Of a stretch of 64,000 nucleotides of DNA, positions 45,068 through 53,250 are shown one piece after another. The stretch comes from Bog-159 sp963843255 (GTDB taxonomy: Bacteria; Acidobacteriota; Terriglobia; Bryobacterales; Bryobacteraceae): assembly GCA_963843255.1 (NCBI GenBank), contig CAWJJQ010000009.1:682001-746000 (forward strand), in the 5' to 3' direction. Position 1 is the stretch's first letter. Every line of letters starts with the position of its first letter. Position numbers and translations under genes: made by a program. The notes below the pieces were generated by a model, which did no database searches, was not told where the DNA came from, and saw nothing but the letters and a program-made list of their open reading frames with translations.

Positions 45068-45101
45068 GAATCCTCCAGCATCCGGCGGATCGGCCCAGAC
45101 G

Positions 45102-45132
45102 AAAAAACCCTGGGGCCAAAGGCTCCCAGGGT
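45102..45132 (-). terminator. Intrinsic terminator in the leader of the 45067 gene
   Basis: On the minus strand ACCCTGGGAGCC, loop TT, GGCCCCAGGGT form a GC-rich hairpin followed by TTTTTT. It lies 35 bases upstream of the start codon. No minus-strand gene ends just before it, so it either attenuates the downstream gene or ends a small RNA that begins between 45133 and 45347. A second hairpin lies at 45193-45210. Confidence 0.65.
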
Positions 45133-45347
45133 CAAGAATTTCGAACAGACCGACTCACCTTTAGCACTTTTTTTCGTGGTTGCAATTAGACAGGCCTTGC
45201 CGAACAGGCCCTAAATCAATCCACGTTCAATTACAGGGTAACGCATAAGAGCCTAAAAATGCAATACCTTTAATGATTGTAAAGAGGTACTGCGCGGGTT
45301 GCCGCGAGTTCCCTGTGAGTGCTACGCTGGCCCCATCTGGAGGATTG

Positions 45348-45887
45348 ATGAGGATACTGTCGGTACTGTTTCTAGCCGCGGGTATGGCTGCTAGCCTCCC
45401 CGCCCAACAGGCCCCTCCCAAGACGAGCCTTAAAGTCGGGGACATGGCGCCTGATTTTACGCTGCCTTCCACCAGCGGCAAGCCGGTAAAGCTCTCCGAT
45501 TTCCGGGGTAAGTCCGCCGTGGTGCTGGCTTTCTTCCCCGCGGCGTTCACGGGTGGTTGAACGAAGGAAATGCTGGCGTACCAGGCTGGTATCGCCAATT
45601 TTGATGGTGCAGAGACTCAAGTTTTTGGTATCAGCACGGACAATATCCCTTCCCAGAAAGAGTTCGCGGACAAGCTGAAGCTCACTTTCCCGCTGCTGAG
45701 CGATTTCTCCAAGCGGCAGGTCTCAGCCGATTATGGTGTGCTTTTTGCGGACCGTGGATTCGCCAATCGTGCCACATTCGTGATCGACAAGGAAGGAAAG
45801 ATCCAGCATATCGAAGAGGGCAACACGGCCATCGACCCGAACGGGGCTGAAACGGCTTGCGCCCGGATCCATCACAAGGCGGGGTGA
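45348..45887 (+). CDS. Secreted selenocysteine-containing peroxiredoxin (TGA-encoded Sec at residue 71)
   Basis: The ATG at 45348 follows GGAGG and begins a signal peptide (RILSVLFLAAGMAASLPAQ). A thioredoxin-fold AhpC/BCP-type peroxiredoxin follows: VGDMAPDFTLPSTSGKPVKL, then VVLAFFPAAFTGG, TGA at 45558-45560, and TKEMLAYQAGIANFDG. The reading frame stays open and conserved to 45887 (VFGISTDNIPSQKEFADKL, FPLLSDFS, RATFVIDKEGKI). In peroxiredoxins the motif is FTxxCTKE, so the TGA is exactly at the peroxidatic cysteine. A hairpin of the bacterial SECIS type starts 13 bases after the TGA. The enzyme probably reduces peroxides outside the cytoplasm with a selenolate. A chance nonsense mutation at that single codon is much less likely. 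The full product is 179 residues. Confidence 0.9.
45574..45597 (+). promoter_or_regulatory. Bacterial SECIS-like hairpin
   Basis: TGGCG-TACCA, loop GGC, TGGTA, a bulged T, CGCCA make a perfect 10-bp stem with one bulged U on the 3' side. The first loop G is 24 bases after the TGA; the known bacterial range is about 16-37. A G at the start of a small loop and a bulged U are the features SelB recognises in E. coli fdhF, though there the bulge is on the 5' side. Confidence 0.75.
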
Positions 45888-45894
45888 CGCCGCG

Positions 45895-46212
45895 TCACTG
45901 GCTGGGTGCGACTTCGGTGATCTCCAATTCGAGCAGCGCGCCGCACTTGCCGCACACCAGCTTGCCGCCGGGTAGCGTGTAGACTGCTGTCGAGTCGCAC
46001 TTCACACACTCGGCCGTGGGTTCGGTAGAGTCGGGGAGGGGGTCAGGCGGTTCGATACCGGTCTGCCAGCCTCCTGCAAACGATGTGACCGGTTCGAAGG
46101 TGGCGCCGCAGTCCGCGCAAACGTGATTGAAGCAACAATTGGGCGTACAACTATAAAACACTTCCGCCGACTTGCAAACCGGGCAGGCCAATGACAGCTT
46201 GGTGGTCTTCAC
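45895..46212 (-). CDS. Double zinc-ribbon hypothetical protein
   Basis: A 105-residue protein with two zinc-ribbon-like modules: CPVCKSAEVFYSC ... CADC near the N-terminus, and CVKC ... CGKC near the C-terminus, with an acidic Pro-rich linker (IEPPDPLPDSTEPTAE). The start is GTG at 46212, with GAGGA directly against it, which is unusually close. The role is unknown; such proteins often bind nucleic acid or serve as metal-dependent scaffolds. It converges on the peroxiredoxin gene with 7 bases between stops. Confidence 0.65.
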   Translation of the reverse strand: MKTTKLSLACPVCKSAEVFYSCTPNCCFNHVCADCGATFEPVTSFAGGWQTGIEPPDPLPDSTEPTAECVKCDSTAVYTLPGGKLVCGKCGALLELEITEVAPSQ

Positions 46213-46269
46213 TCCTCGTAATGTAGCGCACGCCGGGATCTCCCGAATCCGTTAAGCTAGAGTTTTCCA

Positions 46270-47946
46270 ATGCCACTCGAAAGCTACACCATTACGCAAG
46301 GCCGCGACCGCGCGCCGGCGCGCGCCATGTTGAAGGCCATCGGTTTCACCGACGAAGATCTGGCCAAGCCCATCATCGGCGTTGCCAATACCTGGATCGA
46401 GACCATGCCGTGCAATTACAACCTGCGCGAGCTGGCGGTCCACGTGAAGGCCGGTATCCGGGCCGCCGGCGGCACCCCCATGGAGTTCAACACCATCGCG
46501 ATCAGCGACGGCGTGACCATGGGGACGGAAGGCATGAAGGCTTCGCTGGTCAGCCGCGAAGTGATCGCCGATTCCATCGAACTGGTGGCCCGCGGCCACA
46601 TGTTCGACGGCATCGTGGCGCTGGTAGCTTGCGATAAGACGATTCCGGGGGCGGCCATGGCCCTGCTACGGCTCAATGTTCCGGGGGTCGTACTGTATGG
46701 CGGGTCGATCCTGCCCGGCCGCCACAATGGGCGGGACATCACGATTCAGGATGTTTTCGAAGCCGTGGGAGCCAACGCGGCGGGGCGCATGTCCGACGAG
46801 GAACTGCTCGACATCGAGAACCACGCCTGTCCTGGCGCGGGCGCCTGCGGAGGACAATTCACCGCAAACACCATGGCGACCGTTTTGGAACTGATCGGCC
46901 TGTCACCCATGGGAACCGCGGCTGTCCCGCAGGTGGACGCGCGGAAATCCGCGGTGAGCTTCCGCTGCGGCGAAATCATAATGGACGCCGTGCGCCACGC
47001 TCGCAAGCCGCGCGCGATCGCGACACCGGCGGCATTCGCAAATGCTATTGCGGGCGTGGCTGCTACCGGCGGTTCCACCAATGCCGTGCTGCACCTGTTA
47101 GCCATGGCACGCGAAGCTGAGGTCCCCCTGGCGATTGACGATTTCCAGGAAATTTGCCGGCGAACTCCGGTGCTGGTGGACATAAAACCGGGCGGGCGTT
47201 TTGTGGCGGTGGATGTGGACAAGGCCGGGGGGATCGGCGTGATTGCGCAGCGTTTGGTGGAAGGCAAATATGTAGACGGGTCCACGCTCACCTGCACCGG
47301 CCGGACATTTGCGGAAGAAGCCGCGGATGCGCGCGAGACGCCCGGACAGGAAGTGGTGCGTCCGCTGGCGAAGCCGCTGAAGCCGCGTGGGGGCATGGCC
47401 ATTCTGCGCGGTTCGCTGGCGCCCGAAGGGTGCGTGATCAAGCTGGCGGGACACAATCGCATGCAGCACACCGGTCCGGCGCGGGTCTTCGATCGGGAAG
47501 AGGACGCTATGAGCGCCGTCACCGCCGGCCGTATCAAGCCGGGCGACGTGGTGGTGATTCGCTACGAGGGACCGCGGGGCGGTCCGGGCATGCGTGAGAT
47601 GCTAGGCGTGACGGGCGCCATAGTGGGCGAAGGGCTTTCCGAGAGCGTGGCGCTGGTTACCGACGGTCGTTTCAGCGGGGCGACACACGGTTTCATGATC
47701 GCGCACGTGGTGCCCGAGGCGGCCAACGGCGGTCCTATTGCGCTGGTGCGCGAGGGCGACTCGATCGCCATCGATGCCGATGCGGGCACCATCAACCTGG
47801 AAGTGCCGGCGGAGACTCTCCGCGAGAGAATGGCCGGATGGAAGGCTCCGGCGCCGCATTACACTTCCGGCGTTTTTGCTAAATATTGTGCCCTGGTGGC
47901 ATCGGCTTCCGAAGGCGCCGTAACCGTCGCACAGACGCCACGGTGA
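46270..47946 (+). CDS. ilvD: Dihydroxy-acid dehydratase
   Basis: A 558-residue IlvD/Edd-family enzyme for the third step of valine and isoleucine synthesis. The three Fe-S cysteines are in ETMPCNYNL, ALVACDKTIPG and HACPGAGACGGQFTANTM. GVANTWIE, GGSILPGRHNG and GRFSGATHGFMIAHVVPEA are further signatures. TAGAGT ends 6 bases before the ATG and there is no Shine-Dalgarno, so the message may be leaderless. Its 3' end overlaps the opposing PAP2 gene by 68 bases. Confidence 0.96.
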   Translation: MPLESYTITQGRDRAPARAMLKAIGFTDEDLAKPIIGVANTWIETMPCNYNLRELAVHVKAGIRAAGGTPMEFNTIAISDGVTMGTEGMKASLVSREVIADSIELVARGHMFDGIVALVACDKTIPGAAMALLRLNVPGVVLYGGSILPGRHNGRDITIQDVFEAVGANAAGRMSDEELLDIENHACPGAGACGGQFTANTMATVLELIGLSPMGTAAVPQVDARKSAVSFRCGEIIMDAVRHARKPRAIATPAAFANAIAGVAATGGSTNAVLHLLAMAREAEVPLAIDDFQEICRRTPVLVDIKPGGRFVAVDVDKAGGIGVIAQRLVEGKYVDGSTLTCTGRTFAEEAADARETPGQEVVRPLAKPLKPRGGMAILRGSLAPEGCVIKLAGHNRMQHTGPARVFDREEDAMSAVTAGRIKPGDVVVIRYEGPRGGPGMREMLGVTGAIVGEGLSESVALVTDGRFSGATHGFMIAHVVPEAANGGPIALVREGDSIAIDADAGTINLEVPAETLRERMAGWKAPAPHYTSGVFAKYCALVASASEGAVTVAQTPR

Positions 47947-48541
47947 GCACCCAAACCGCCGCCGCCAGGTACCCGCCGAGTACATCGCTCGGATAGTGCA
48001 CACCAAGGTAAATGCGCGAGAGCCCGATGGCGCCGGTTATGGCGGAGGCAGCCGCGAAGTAGAGCCATCGCCGCGCGCGGCTTTTGGTGCGCGCCGCGGC
48101 TACAACCGCCAGTACGCCAAAGAACGTGCAGGAGACCAATGCATGGCCGCTGGGAAAGCTGTAGCCCATGGGCTCGGCAATGCCAAAGAAAGCCACGGGC
48201 CGCACGCGGTGAAATTCGCGCTTCAATAACTGGTCGAGAACCTCGGCGCCGGCCACGGTTACGAAGAAGAGTAGTGCGGTGCGCGGCCTGCCGGTCCAGA
48301 CGTGTGTGGCGATGATCAGCATACCCAGCACGATCAGAAATGCCGGCTGGCCCATTTGGGTGAAGCCGCGCATCAAGGTCGTGAGCCAGGGTGTGGTCCA
48401 CGCATGCACGGCCGTGCGGATGGCATCGTCAAATGGCTGCAGGGCGCCTTGCCGGACCTCAAGCCCAAGCCACAAAAACAGCAGGAGTGCACACGCCCAT
48501 ACGGCAATCAGGACACGCGGCGGCCTTTCGGTTTGGGTCAT
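47879..48541 (-). CDS. PAP2-family membrane phosphatase
   Basis: A 220-residue membrane protein with about five to six helices and the three phosphatase motifs: LKREFHRVRPV (KX6RP), YSFPSGHA (PSGH) and SRIYLGVHYPSD (SRX5HX3D). Such enzymes dephosphorylate undecaprenyl pyrophosphate or phosphatidic acid at the outer face of the membrane. The start at 48541 is the methionine just before the first helix; ATG 48574 is possible. The overlap with ilvD on the opposite strand is real because the last helix and motif 3 end shortly before it. Confidence 0.88.
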   Translation of the reverse strand: MTQTERPPRVLIAVWACALLLFLWLGLEVRQGALQPFDDAIRTAVHAWTTPWLTTLMRGFTQMGQPAFLIVLGMLIIATHVWTGRPRTALLFFVTVAGAEVLDQLLKREFHRVRPVAFFGIAEPMGYSFPSGHALVSCTFFGVLAVVAAARTKSRARRWLYFAAASAITGAIGLSRIYLGVHYPSDVLGGYLAAAVWVLTVASVRRLRRLRKPMPPGHNI

Positions 48542-48617
48542 TCTGTAAAATCGCGGAAGCGGCGGTGGCCCCATTGTCGCATGATGTAAACTAGTGGGTC
48601 GTTCGCGAGGAGTCCAC

Positions 48618-49559
48618 ATGCACAAACGCTTCCTGACCATTTCCTTCTTCGCTGCGCTGGCCGGCTTTGCCCTGTTCGTTTCACGCAGCGATGCCACGCC
48701 CGAAACCATCCAGGCGGTGGCACCCGGAGTCTGGTTCCGGGAAGGCGATCTTAAGAACCTGGGGCACTGCAACAACATCGTCATCGAGATGAAAGACTAC
48801 CTCATCGTGGTGGACGCGAATTTCCCGAGCGGCGCGCGCGCAACCATGGCGGATGTCAAGCGGGTCTCCTCGAAGCCGGTGAAGTACGTGTTCGATACCC
48901 ACCATCACGGCGACCATTCCTACGGCAACGCCGTCTGGACGGATGCGGGCGCCACCACCTTGGCTTACGTGGGCGTGGCCCAGGAGATGAAGCGCTACGA
49001 ACCGGCCCGCTGGCAGCAAGCCGCCAAAGAACGCAAAGACGTGGCCGAGATGAATCGCCCCAGCGTGGAGCCGCCCAAGCAGACCTTCAACGAAAAGATG
49101 TTCGTGCTGGACGACGGGACGCGTAAAGTGGAGTTCCATTTCTTCGGTTGGGCGCATACGCGCGGCGACGGCTTCGTGTATCTGCCGAAAGAACAGATCC
49201 TGTGCACCGGCGACGCGGTAGCTAATGGTCCATACAACTACACGGCCGACGGCAATATCGGCAATTGGCCCAACGTGATCCACAACGCGCAGAAGTTGAA
49301 GGTGAAGACCGTGCTGCCGGGGCACGGTGTTCCCGCCGGACCCGAAGTGCTGGCAGGGCAGGCGCAATTCATGGTGGAGCTGCGCAAGGCCGTGAAATCC
49401 GGCGTGGACCAGGGGAAGAAGCCGGAAGACCTGGCCAAGGTGCAATTGCCGGACGGCGTGAAGAACTGGGTCGGCGACGGTCTGGGTGCGCAAGTCAAGG
49501 ACGCTTACGAAGAGATCACGCAGGGCAAGCCCCACGGCGAGATCCTGGGCGGCAAGTAG
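48618..49559 (+). CDS. Secreted metallo-beta-lactamase-fold hydrolase
   Basis: A 313-residue protein. A signal peptide (FLTISFFAALAGFALFVSRS) precedes an MBL fold with DTHHHGDHSYGN (the HXHXDH zinc motif), the second ligand HTRGDGFVYLPKE, LCTGDAVA (Asp) and LPGHGVPAG (His). This arrangement is that of subclass B1/quinoprotein relay enzymes, but the substrate is unknown and antibiotic hydrolysis should not be assumed. GAGGAG before the ATG at 48618 fixes the start. The next gene begins 3 bases after its stop. Confidence 0.86.
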   Translation: MHKRFLTISFFAALAGFALFVSRSDATPETIQAVAPGVWFREGDLKNLGHCNNIVIEMKDYLIVVDANFPSGARATMADVKRVSSKPVKYVFDTHHHGDHSYGNAVWTDAGATTLAYVGVAQEMKRYEPARWQQAAKERKDVAEMNRPSVEPPKQTFNEKMFVLDDGTRKVEFHFFGWAHTRGDGFVYLPKEQILCTGDAVANGPYNYTADGNIGNWPNVIHNAQKLKVKTVLPGHGVPAGPEVLAGQAQFMVELRKAVKSGVDQGKKPEDLAKVQLPDGVKNWVGDGLGAQVKDAYEEITQGKPHGEILGGK

Positions 49560-49562
49560 CGT

Positions 49563-50687
49563 ATGCGTTTCGAAACCCTGGCGGTGCACGCGGGCCGCAA
49601 GATAGATCCCGCGACCGGAGCCGTGACGCCGCCCATCCACCTCTCGACCACGTTCGAGCGCCGCAGCGACGGCGAATATCCGCGCGGGTTTTCGTACGCG
49701 CGCGAGGACAATCCCAACCGGCGCATGCTCGAAGAGTGCCTGACCGCGCTGGAGGGCTGTAAAGAATCGCTGGTCTTCGCTTCCGGTTTGGCCGTAGTGA
49801 CCGCTGTCTTGCAGGGGCTCGAGCCGGGCGACCACGTATTGGCCCCTTCGGTCGCTTACTACGGCGTACGGCAGTTGATGAAGACGGTGTTCGCCAAGTC
49901 GGCGATCGCGGTGGATTACGTAGACATGACGGATCTGGATGCCGTGCGGACGGCCGTGCGCGCGAATACGCGGGTGGTCTGGGTGGAAACGCCGTCCAAT
50001 CCACTGCTCGACATTACGGACCTGGCCGGCGTGGCGGAGATTGCACATCGCGCCAACGCCATCAGCATCTGCGATGGGACGTTCACCACGCCTGCGCTGC
50101 AGCGCCCGTGCGATTTCGGCATCGACATGGTGATGCATTCGACCACCAAGTACCTGGGCGGACATGCCGATTTGCTGGGCGGATCGCTCGCCACACGCTA
50201 CGACAATTACCTGTTTGAACGCGTGCGCAACGCCCAGCGATACGGCGGCGCGGTGCCTTCGGCCTTCGATTGCTGGCTGACTTTGCGCGGTATCTGCAGT
50301 CTGCCATGCCGAATGCGGACACACGCGGATAATGCCTGCGCGATCGCGAATTTTCTGCACGGGCAGGCGGCGGTCGAGCGTGTGCACTATCCGGGACTGC
50401 CCAGCCATCCCAGCCACAGCCTCGCGGCACGCCAGATGACCAACGGAGGTGGCATGCTTTCGTTCCAGGTGCTTGGCGGGCGCGAGGCGGCCATGCGTGT
50501 GGCGGCGGCCGTCCGCGTATTCACGCGTGCCACCAGCCTGGGGGGACCGCACAGCTACATCGAACATCGGGCATCTATCGAAGGCCCCGGAACGAAGACG
50601 CCGCAGAATCTACTGCGCGTGTCGGCCGGTCTCGAGAACGCAGCTGACCTGGTCGCCGATTTAGAACAGGCGCTGCGATCGGTCTGA
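49563..50687 (+). CDS. Trans-sulfuration-type PLP enzyme (cystathionine synthase/lyase family)
   Basis: A 374-residue member of the Cys/Met metabolism PLP family. The PLP lysine is in HSTTKYLGGHADLLGG. TPPIHLSTTFER and ESLVFASGLAVVTAVLQ are family motifs, as is the C-terminal ATSLGGPHSYIEHRAS and LLRVSAGLEN. The reaction could be cystathionine gamma-synthase, gamma/beta-lyase or homocysteine synthase; sequence motifs alone do not decide. It follows the MBL-fold gene by 3 bases. Its place between that gene and the lysine operon fits a role in aspartate-family or sulfur amino acid metabolism. Confidence 0.88.
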   Translation: MRFETLAVHAGRKIDPATGAVTPPIHLSTTFERRSDGEYPRGFSYAREDNPNRRMLEECLTALEGCKESLVFASGLAVVTAVLQGLEPGDHVLAPSVAYYGVRQLMKTVFAKSAIAVDYVDMTDLDAVRTAVRANTRVVWVETPSNPLLDITDLAGVAEIAHRANAISICDGTFTTPALQRPCDFGIDMVMHSTTKYLGGHADLLGGSLATRYDNYLFERVRNAQRYGGAVPSAFDCWLTLRGICSLPCRMRTHADNACAIANFLHGQAAVERVHYPGLPSHPSHSLAARQMTNGGGMLSFQVLGGREAAMRVAAAVRVFTRATSLGGPHSYIEHRASIEGPGTKTPQNLLRVSAGLENAADLVADLEQALRSV

Positions 50688-50740
50688 CACGGCAAGAGAA
50701 AGTTTTTCACAGGCCCGAGAAGCAAAAACCCGATATTGGC

Positions 50741-50770
50741 CGCAGATGAACGCAGATGAACACGGATGAA
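50741..50770 (+). repeat. Three tandem 10-base units
   Basis: CGCAGATGAA twice, then CACGGATGAA, in tandem. It is a short repeat of the kind seen in many intergenic regions and has no evident role. Confidence 0.6.
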
Positions 50771-50863
50771 CGCGGAGAAGAGTACAGGTACGCAAAGATC
50801 TAGCGGCTACTTTGACTTTTCATGCCGTCCATTTTGTATCGCACACTCTATCTGCCCCCCGAT

Positions 50864-50893
50864 TTGACTGCTCCCCGCCCGCTCGGCTATCCT
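50864..50893 (+). promoter_or_regulatory. Promoter of the lysine operon
   Basis: TTGACT (50864-50869) and TATCCT (50888-50893) are 18 bases apart. The transcript would start near 50900, right at the beginning of the riboswitch-like leader. Confidence 0.6.
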
Positions 50894-50896
50894 GAA

Positions 50897-51062
50897 GCTT
50901 GTCTGATAGAGGTGCGGCGGCCATCAGTAGCCGGAGCGTGAGACCGAAGGAGCTTCGGGAATCCGGCAAAAGGGGCCGATTGTAGTTCCGCCGAAACCGG
51001 CGCGGACGGCTCCATGCCGCGGCGGTTGGGGGGCCAGGCTAATACCTGCCCACTGTCACCTG
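50897..51062 (+). promoter_or_regulatory. Lysine riboswitch (L box)-like leader
   Basis: The leader has the conserved L-box blocks in order: GATAGAGGTGCGG (50905-50917), a CAGTAG loop, AAAAGGGGCCGATTG, GTTCCGCCGAAACC, and GGGGGGCCAGGCTAATACCT with GCCCACTGTCACC ending at 51060. The E. coli lysC leader has the corresponding AGAGGCGCG, GGGGGTGCATCGCCGAGG, and GGGGGCTGAATCCCC with GTCACC. It precedes a lysine biosynthesis operon. After it no strong hairpin with a T run is seen before the first start codon at 51181, so control may be at translation. Confidence 0.8.
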
Positions 51063-51180
51063 TTTTTGCTCAGTCCGCCGCGGGCTGGGCCAACCGGGTG
51101 GAGCGCTATCGGAAGCGAAGACTCGCCGGATCGTCCGCGTCTTTCCTTCTGCGTTCCTCTTCACCCGCGCATGTGCACAT

Positions 51181-52191
51181 ATGCAGCTTTTTGAGCTAAC
51201 GCGCGCGCTGGTGGATACCGAATCCATCACCGGCAACGAAGAGCGGGTCGGGCTTCAGTTGCTGGACTACGTCTCGGCGCTGGCCGCGCGCTACGGCGGC
51301 CGCACAGAACTTTGGGAGGTAGAGCCGCATCGCGCCAACGTTTTCGCCTGCTGGGGCGAGCGGCCGGAAGTCACGCTTTCCACCCACATGGACACGGTCC
51401 CGCCGTTCCTTCCATCGCGCGAGGACGCCGAATTTATCTGGGGACGCGGGGCCTGCGACACCAAGGGCATCATCGCCGCCATGCTGAAGGCGACGGAGGG
51501 GTTGCTCGAGTCGGGTGTGCGCAACCTGGGCCTGCTGTTCGTGGTGGGCGAAGAACGCAATAGTGCCGGCGCTTATTATGCCGCCGCGCATCCCCAGGGC
51601 GCGCGCTATCTCATCAACGGCGAGCCGACCGAAAACAGGCTGGCGCTCGGTTCCAAAGGCGCGCTCCGTTTCGAGATCGCCACCACGGGACGCATGGCGC
51701 ACTCGGCGTATCCGGAGCTGGGCGAATCGGCGATCGATAAGCTGCTCGACACGCTGGCGGCGATCCGGGCGATTCCGCTGCCAACCGATGAGGTGCTCGG
51801 TCCCAGCACGCTAAACATCGGAACGATCAGCGGCGGCCGCGCGCCCAACGTGATCGCTGACGAGGCCAAGGCCGAGATCTTCGTCCGCCTGGTGGGCGAT
51901 TCGTCCGCCACCAAGGATGCGATCGCCGAGGCCGTGGCGGGCAGGGCGGAGGCGCGCGAGCGCATCGAAATTCCCGCGGTGCGGCTAGGCTCTGTGCCGG
52001 GCATCGACACGACCGTGGTCGCCTTCACCACCGACATTCCCGCGTTCGGCGCCGCCTGGGGTACGCCGTTTCTGATCGGACCCGGTTCCATACACGTGGC
52101 CCACACGCCTCACGAGCACATTCCCAAGCGGCAACTGGAAGACGCCGTGGGTATCTATCAAAACTTGGTGCGCCAACTGCTGAAAACCTGA
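51181..52191 (+). CDS. dapE: M20-family metallopeptidase, probable succinyl-diaminopimelate desuccinylase
   Basis: A 336-residue M20 hydrolase with STHMDTVPP (first zinc His/Asp), GRGACDTKGIIAAML (bridging Asp), VGEERNSAGA (catalytic Glu pair) and HTPHEHIP (last His) zinc-site motifs. It is the first gene of a lysine operon that has dapD, which makes the N-succinyl intermediate, so removing the succinyl group is its likely job. It is shorter than E. coli DapE (375 residues) and could instead be an ArgE/LysK-like deacylase; context decides for DapE. The gene follows the lysine leader. Confidence 0.78.
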   Translation: MQLFELTRALVDTESITGNEERVGLQLLDYVSALAARYGGRTELWEVEPHRANVFACWGERPEVTLSTHMDTVPPFLPSREDAEFIWGRGACDTKGIIAAMLKATEGLLESGVRNLGLLFVVGEERNSAGAYYAAAHPQGARYLINGEPTENRLALGSKGALRFEIATTGRMAHSAYPELGESAIDKLLDTLAAIRAIPLPTDEVLGPSTLNIGTISGGRAPNVIADEAKAEIFVRLVGDSSATKDAIAEAVAGRAEARERIEIPAVRLGSVPGIDTTVVAFTTDIPAFGAAWGTPFLIGPGSIHVAHTPHEHIPKRQLEDAVGIYQNLVRQLLKT

Positions 52192-52200
52192 GAGATCATT

Positions 52201-53250
52201 ATGCAAACCAGAATCGAAGTCGGAATCCTGGGCGCCACCGGCATGGTGGGCCAGCATTTCGTCAAATTCCTGCAAAACCACCCGTGGTTCGATCTGAAGT
52301 GGTTGGGCGCGAGCGACCGTTCGGCCGGCAAGCGCTACAGCGATGCGGCCTCCTGGCACCTGGGCGGCGGCGCACCGGATTCCGTCGCGAATCTGCTGGT
52401 CGAAGAATCCAAACCCGGCAATGCACCCCGCCTTCTCTTTTCCGCCATGGATGCTTCAGTAGCCACTGAAATCGAACGAGCGTTTGCGCAGGCAGGCCAT
52501 GTGGTCGTGTCTAATTCCAAGAACCATCGCATGGAGACAGACGTACCGCTGTTGGTGCCCGAGGTAAATCCCGATCACCTGAAGCTGGTACCTGGGCAGC
52601 AGCGCCGCCGCGGCTGGAAGGGCCAGATCGTGACCAATCCGAATTGCTCCACCGTGGTGCTGACCATGGGGCTGGGTCCCATGAAGCCATTTGGCATCAC
52701 GCGTGTCATCGCGACCACGCTGCAGGCGATTTCGGGCGCCGGCTATCCGGGCGTGCCATCCATGGATATCACGGCGAACGTGATCCCGTTCATTGGCGGC
52801 GAGGAAGAGAAGATGCAGCAGGAGACGCAGAAGATCCTGGGCGATTTCCGCGGCGATCATATTGAACCGCTGGCCGCTAAGATCAGCGCGCACTGCAATC
52901 GTGTGCCGGTGGTGGATGGCCATACCGTGACCGTATCCGTGGAATTCTCGTCGAAACCCAGCGAGGCCGACATGATCCACGCCATCGACCAGTTCACCAG
53001 CGTTCCTCAGCAGCGCCAGCTACCCAGCGCGCCGCCGCGTCCGGTCATCTACATGCATGAGAAAGACCGGCCGCAACCGCGGCGCGACGCCGAGCGCGAG
53101 CGAGGCATGGCGGCTTTTGTGGGACGCTTGCGTCCGTGCCCGGTGCTCGATTACAAGTTCGTCGCACTCGGCCACAACACCGTGCGCGGCGCGGCGGGTG
53201 CAGCCGTGCTCAATGCCGAGCTGATGTATTCGGAAGGAATGCTCGACTGA
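52201..53250 (+). CDS. asd: Aspartate-semialdehyde dehydrogenase
   Basis: A 349-residue NADP-dependent enzyme that makes aspartate semialdehyde from aspartyl phosphate. VGILGATGMVGQHFVKFL binds NADP; TNPNCSTVVL holds the active-site Cys; ATTLQAISGAGYPG and the histidine in ISAHCNRVPV follow. The sequence pattern is that of the archaeal/fungal-type ASADH, not the E. coli type. Its stop TGA overlaps the lysC start (TGATG). Confidence 0.93.
   Translation: MQTRIEVGILGATGMVGQHFVKFLQNHPWFDLKWLGASDRSAGKRYSDAASWHLGGGAPDSVANLLVEESKPGNAPRLLFSAMDASVATEIERAFAQAGHVVVSNSKNHRMETDVPLLVPEVNPDHLKLVPGQQRRRGWKGQIVTNPNCSTVVLTMGLGPMKPFGITRVIATTLQAISGAGYPGVPSMDITANVIPFIGGEEEKMQQETQKILGDFRGDHIEPLAAKISAHCNRVPVVDGHTVTVSVEFSSKPSEADMIHAIDQFTSVPQQRQLPSAPPRPVIYMHEKDRPQPRRDAERERGMAAFVGRLRPCPVLDYKFVALGHNTVRGAAGAAVLNAELMYSEGMLD

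Noticed and set aside
45558..45560. Simple nonsense mutation in the peroxiredoxin
   Set aside because: The stop falls precisely on the catalytic Cys codon, the rest of the frame is intact, and a SECIS-like hairpin follows at the right distance.
48681..50567. 628-codon minus-strand open frame
   Set aside because: It covers the MBL-fold and PLP-enzyme genes in antisense; both of those have clear catalytic motifs, and this frame has none.
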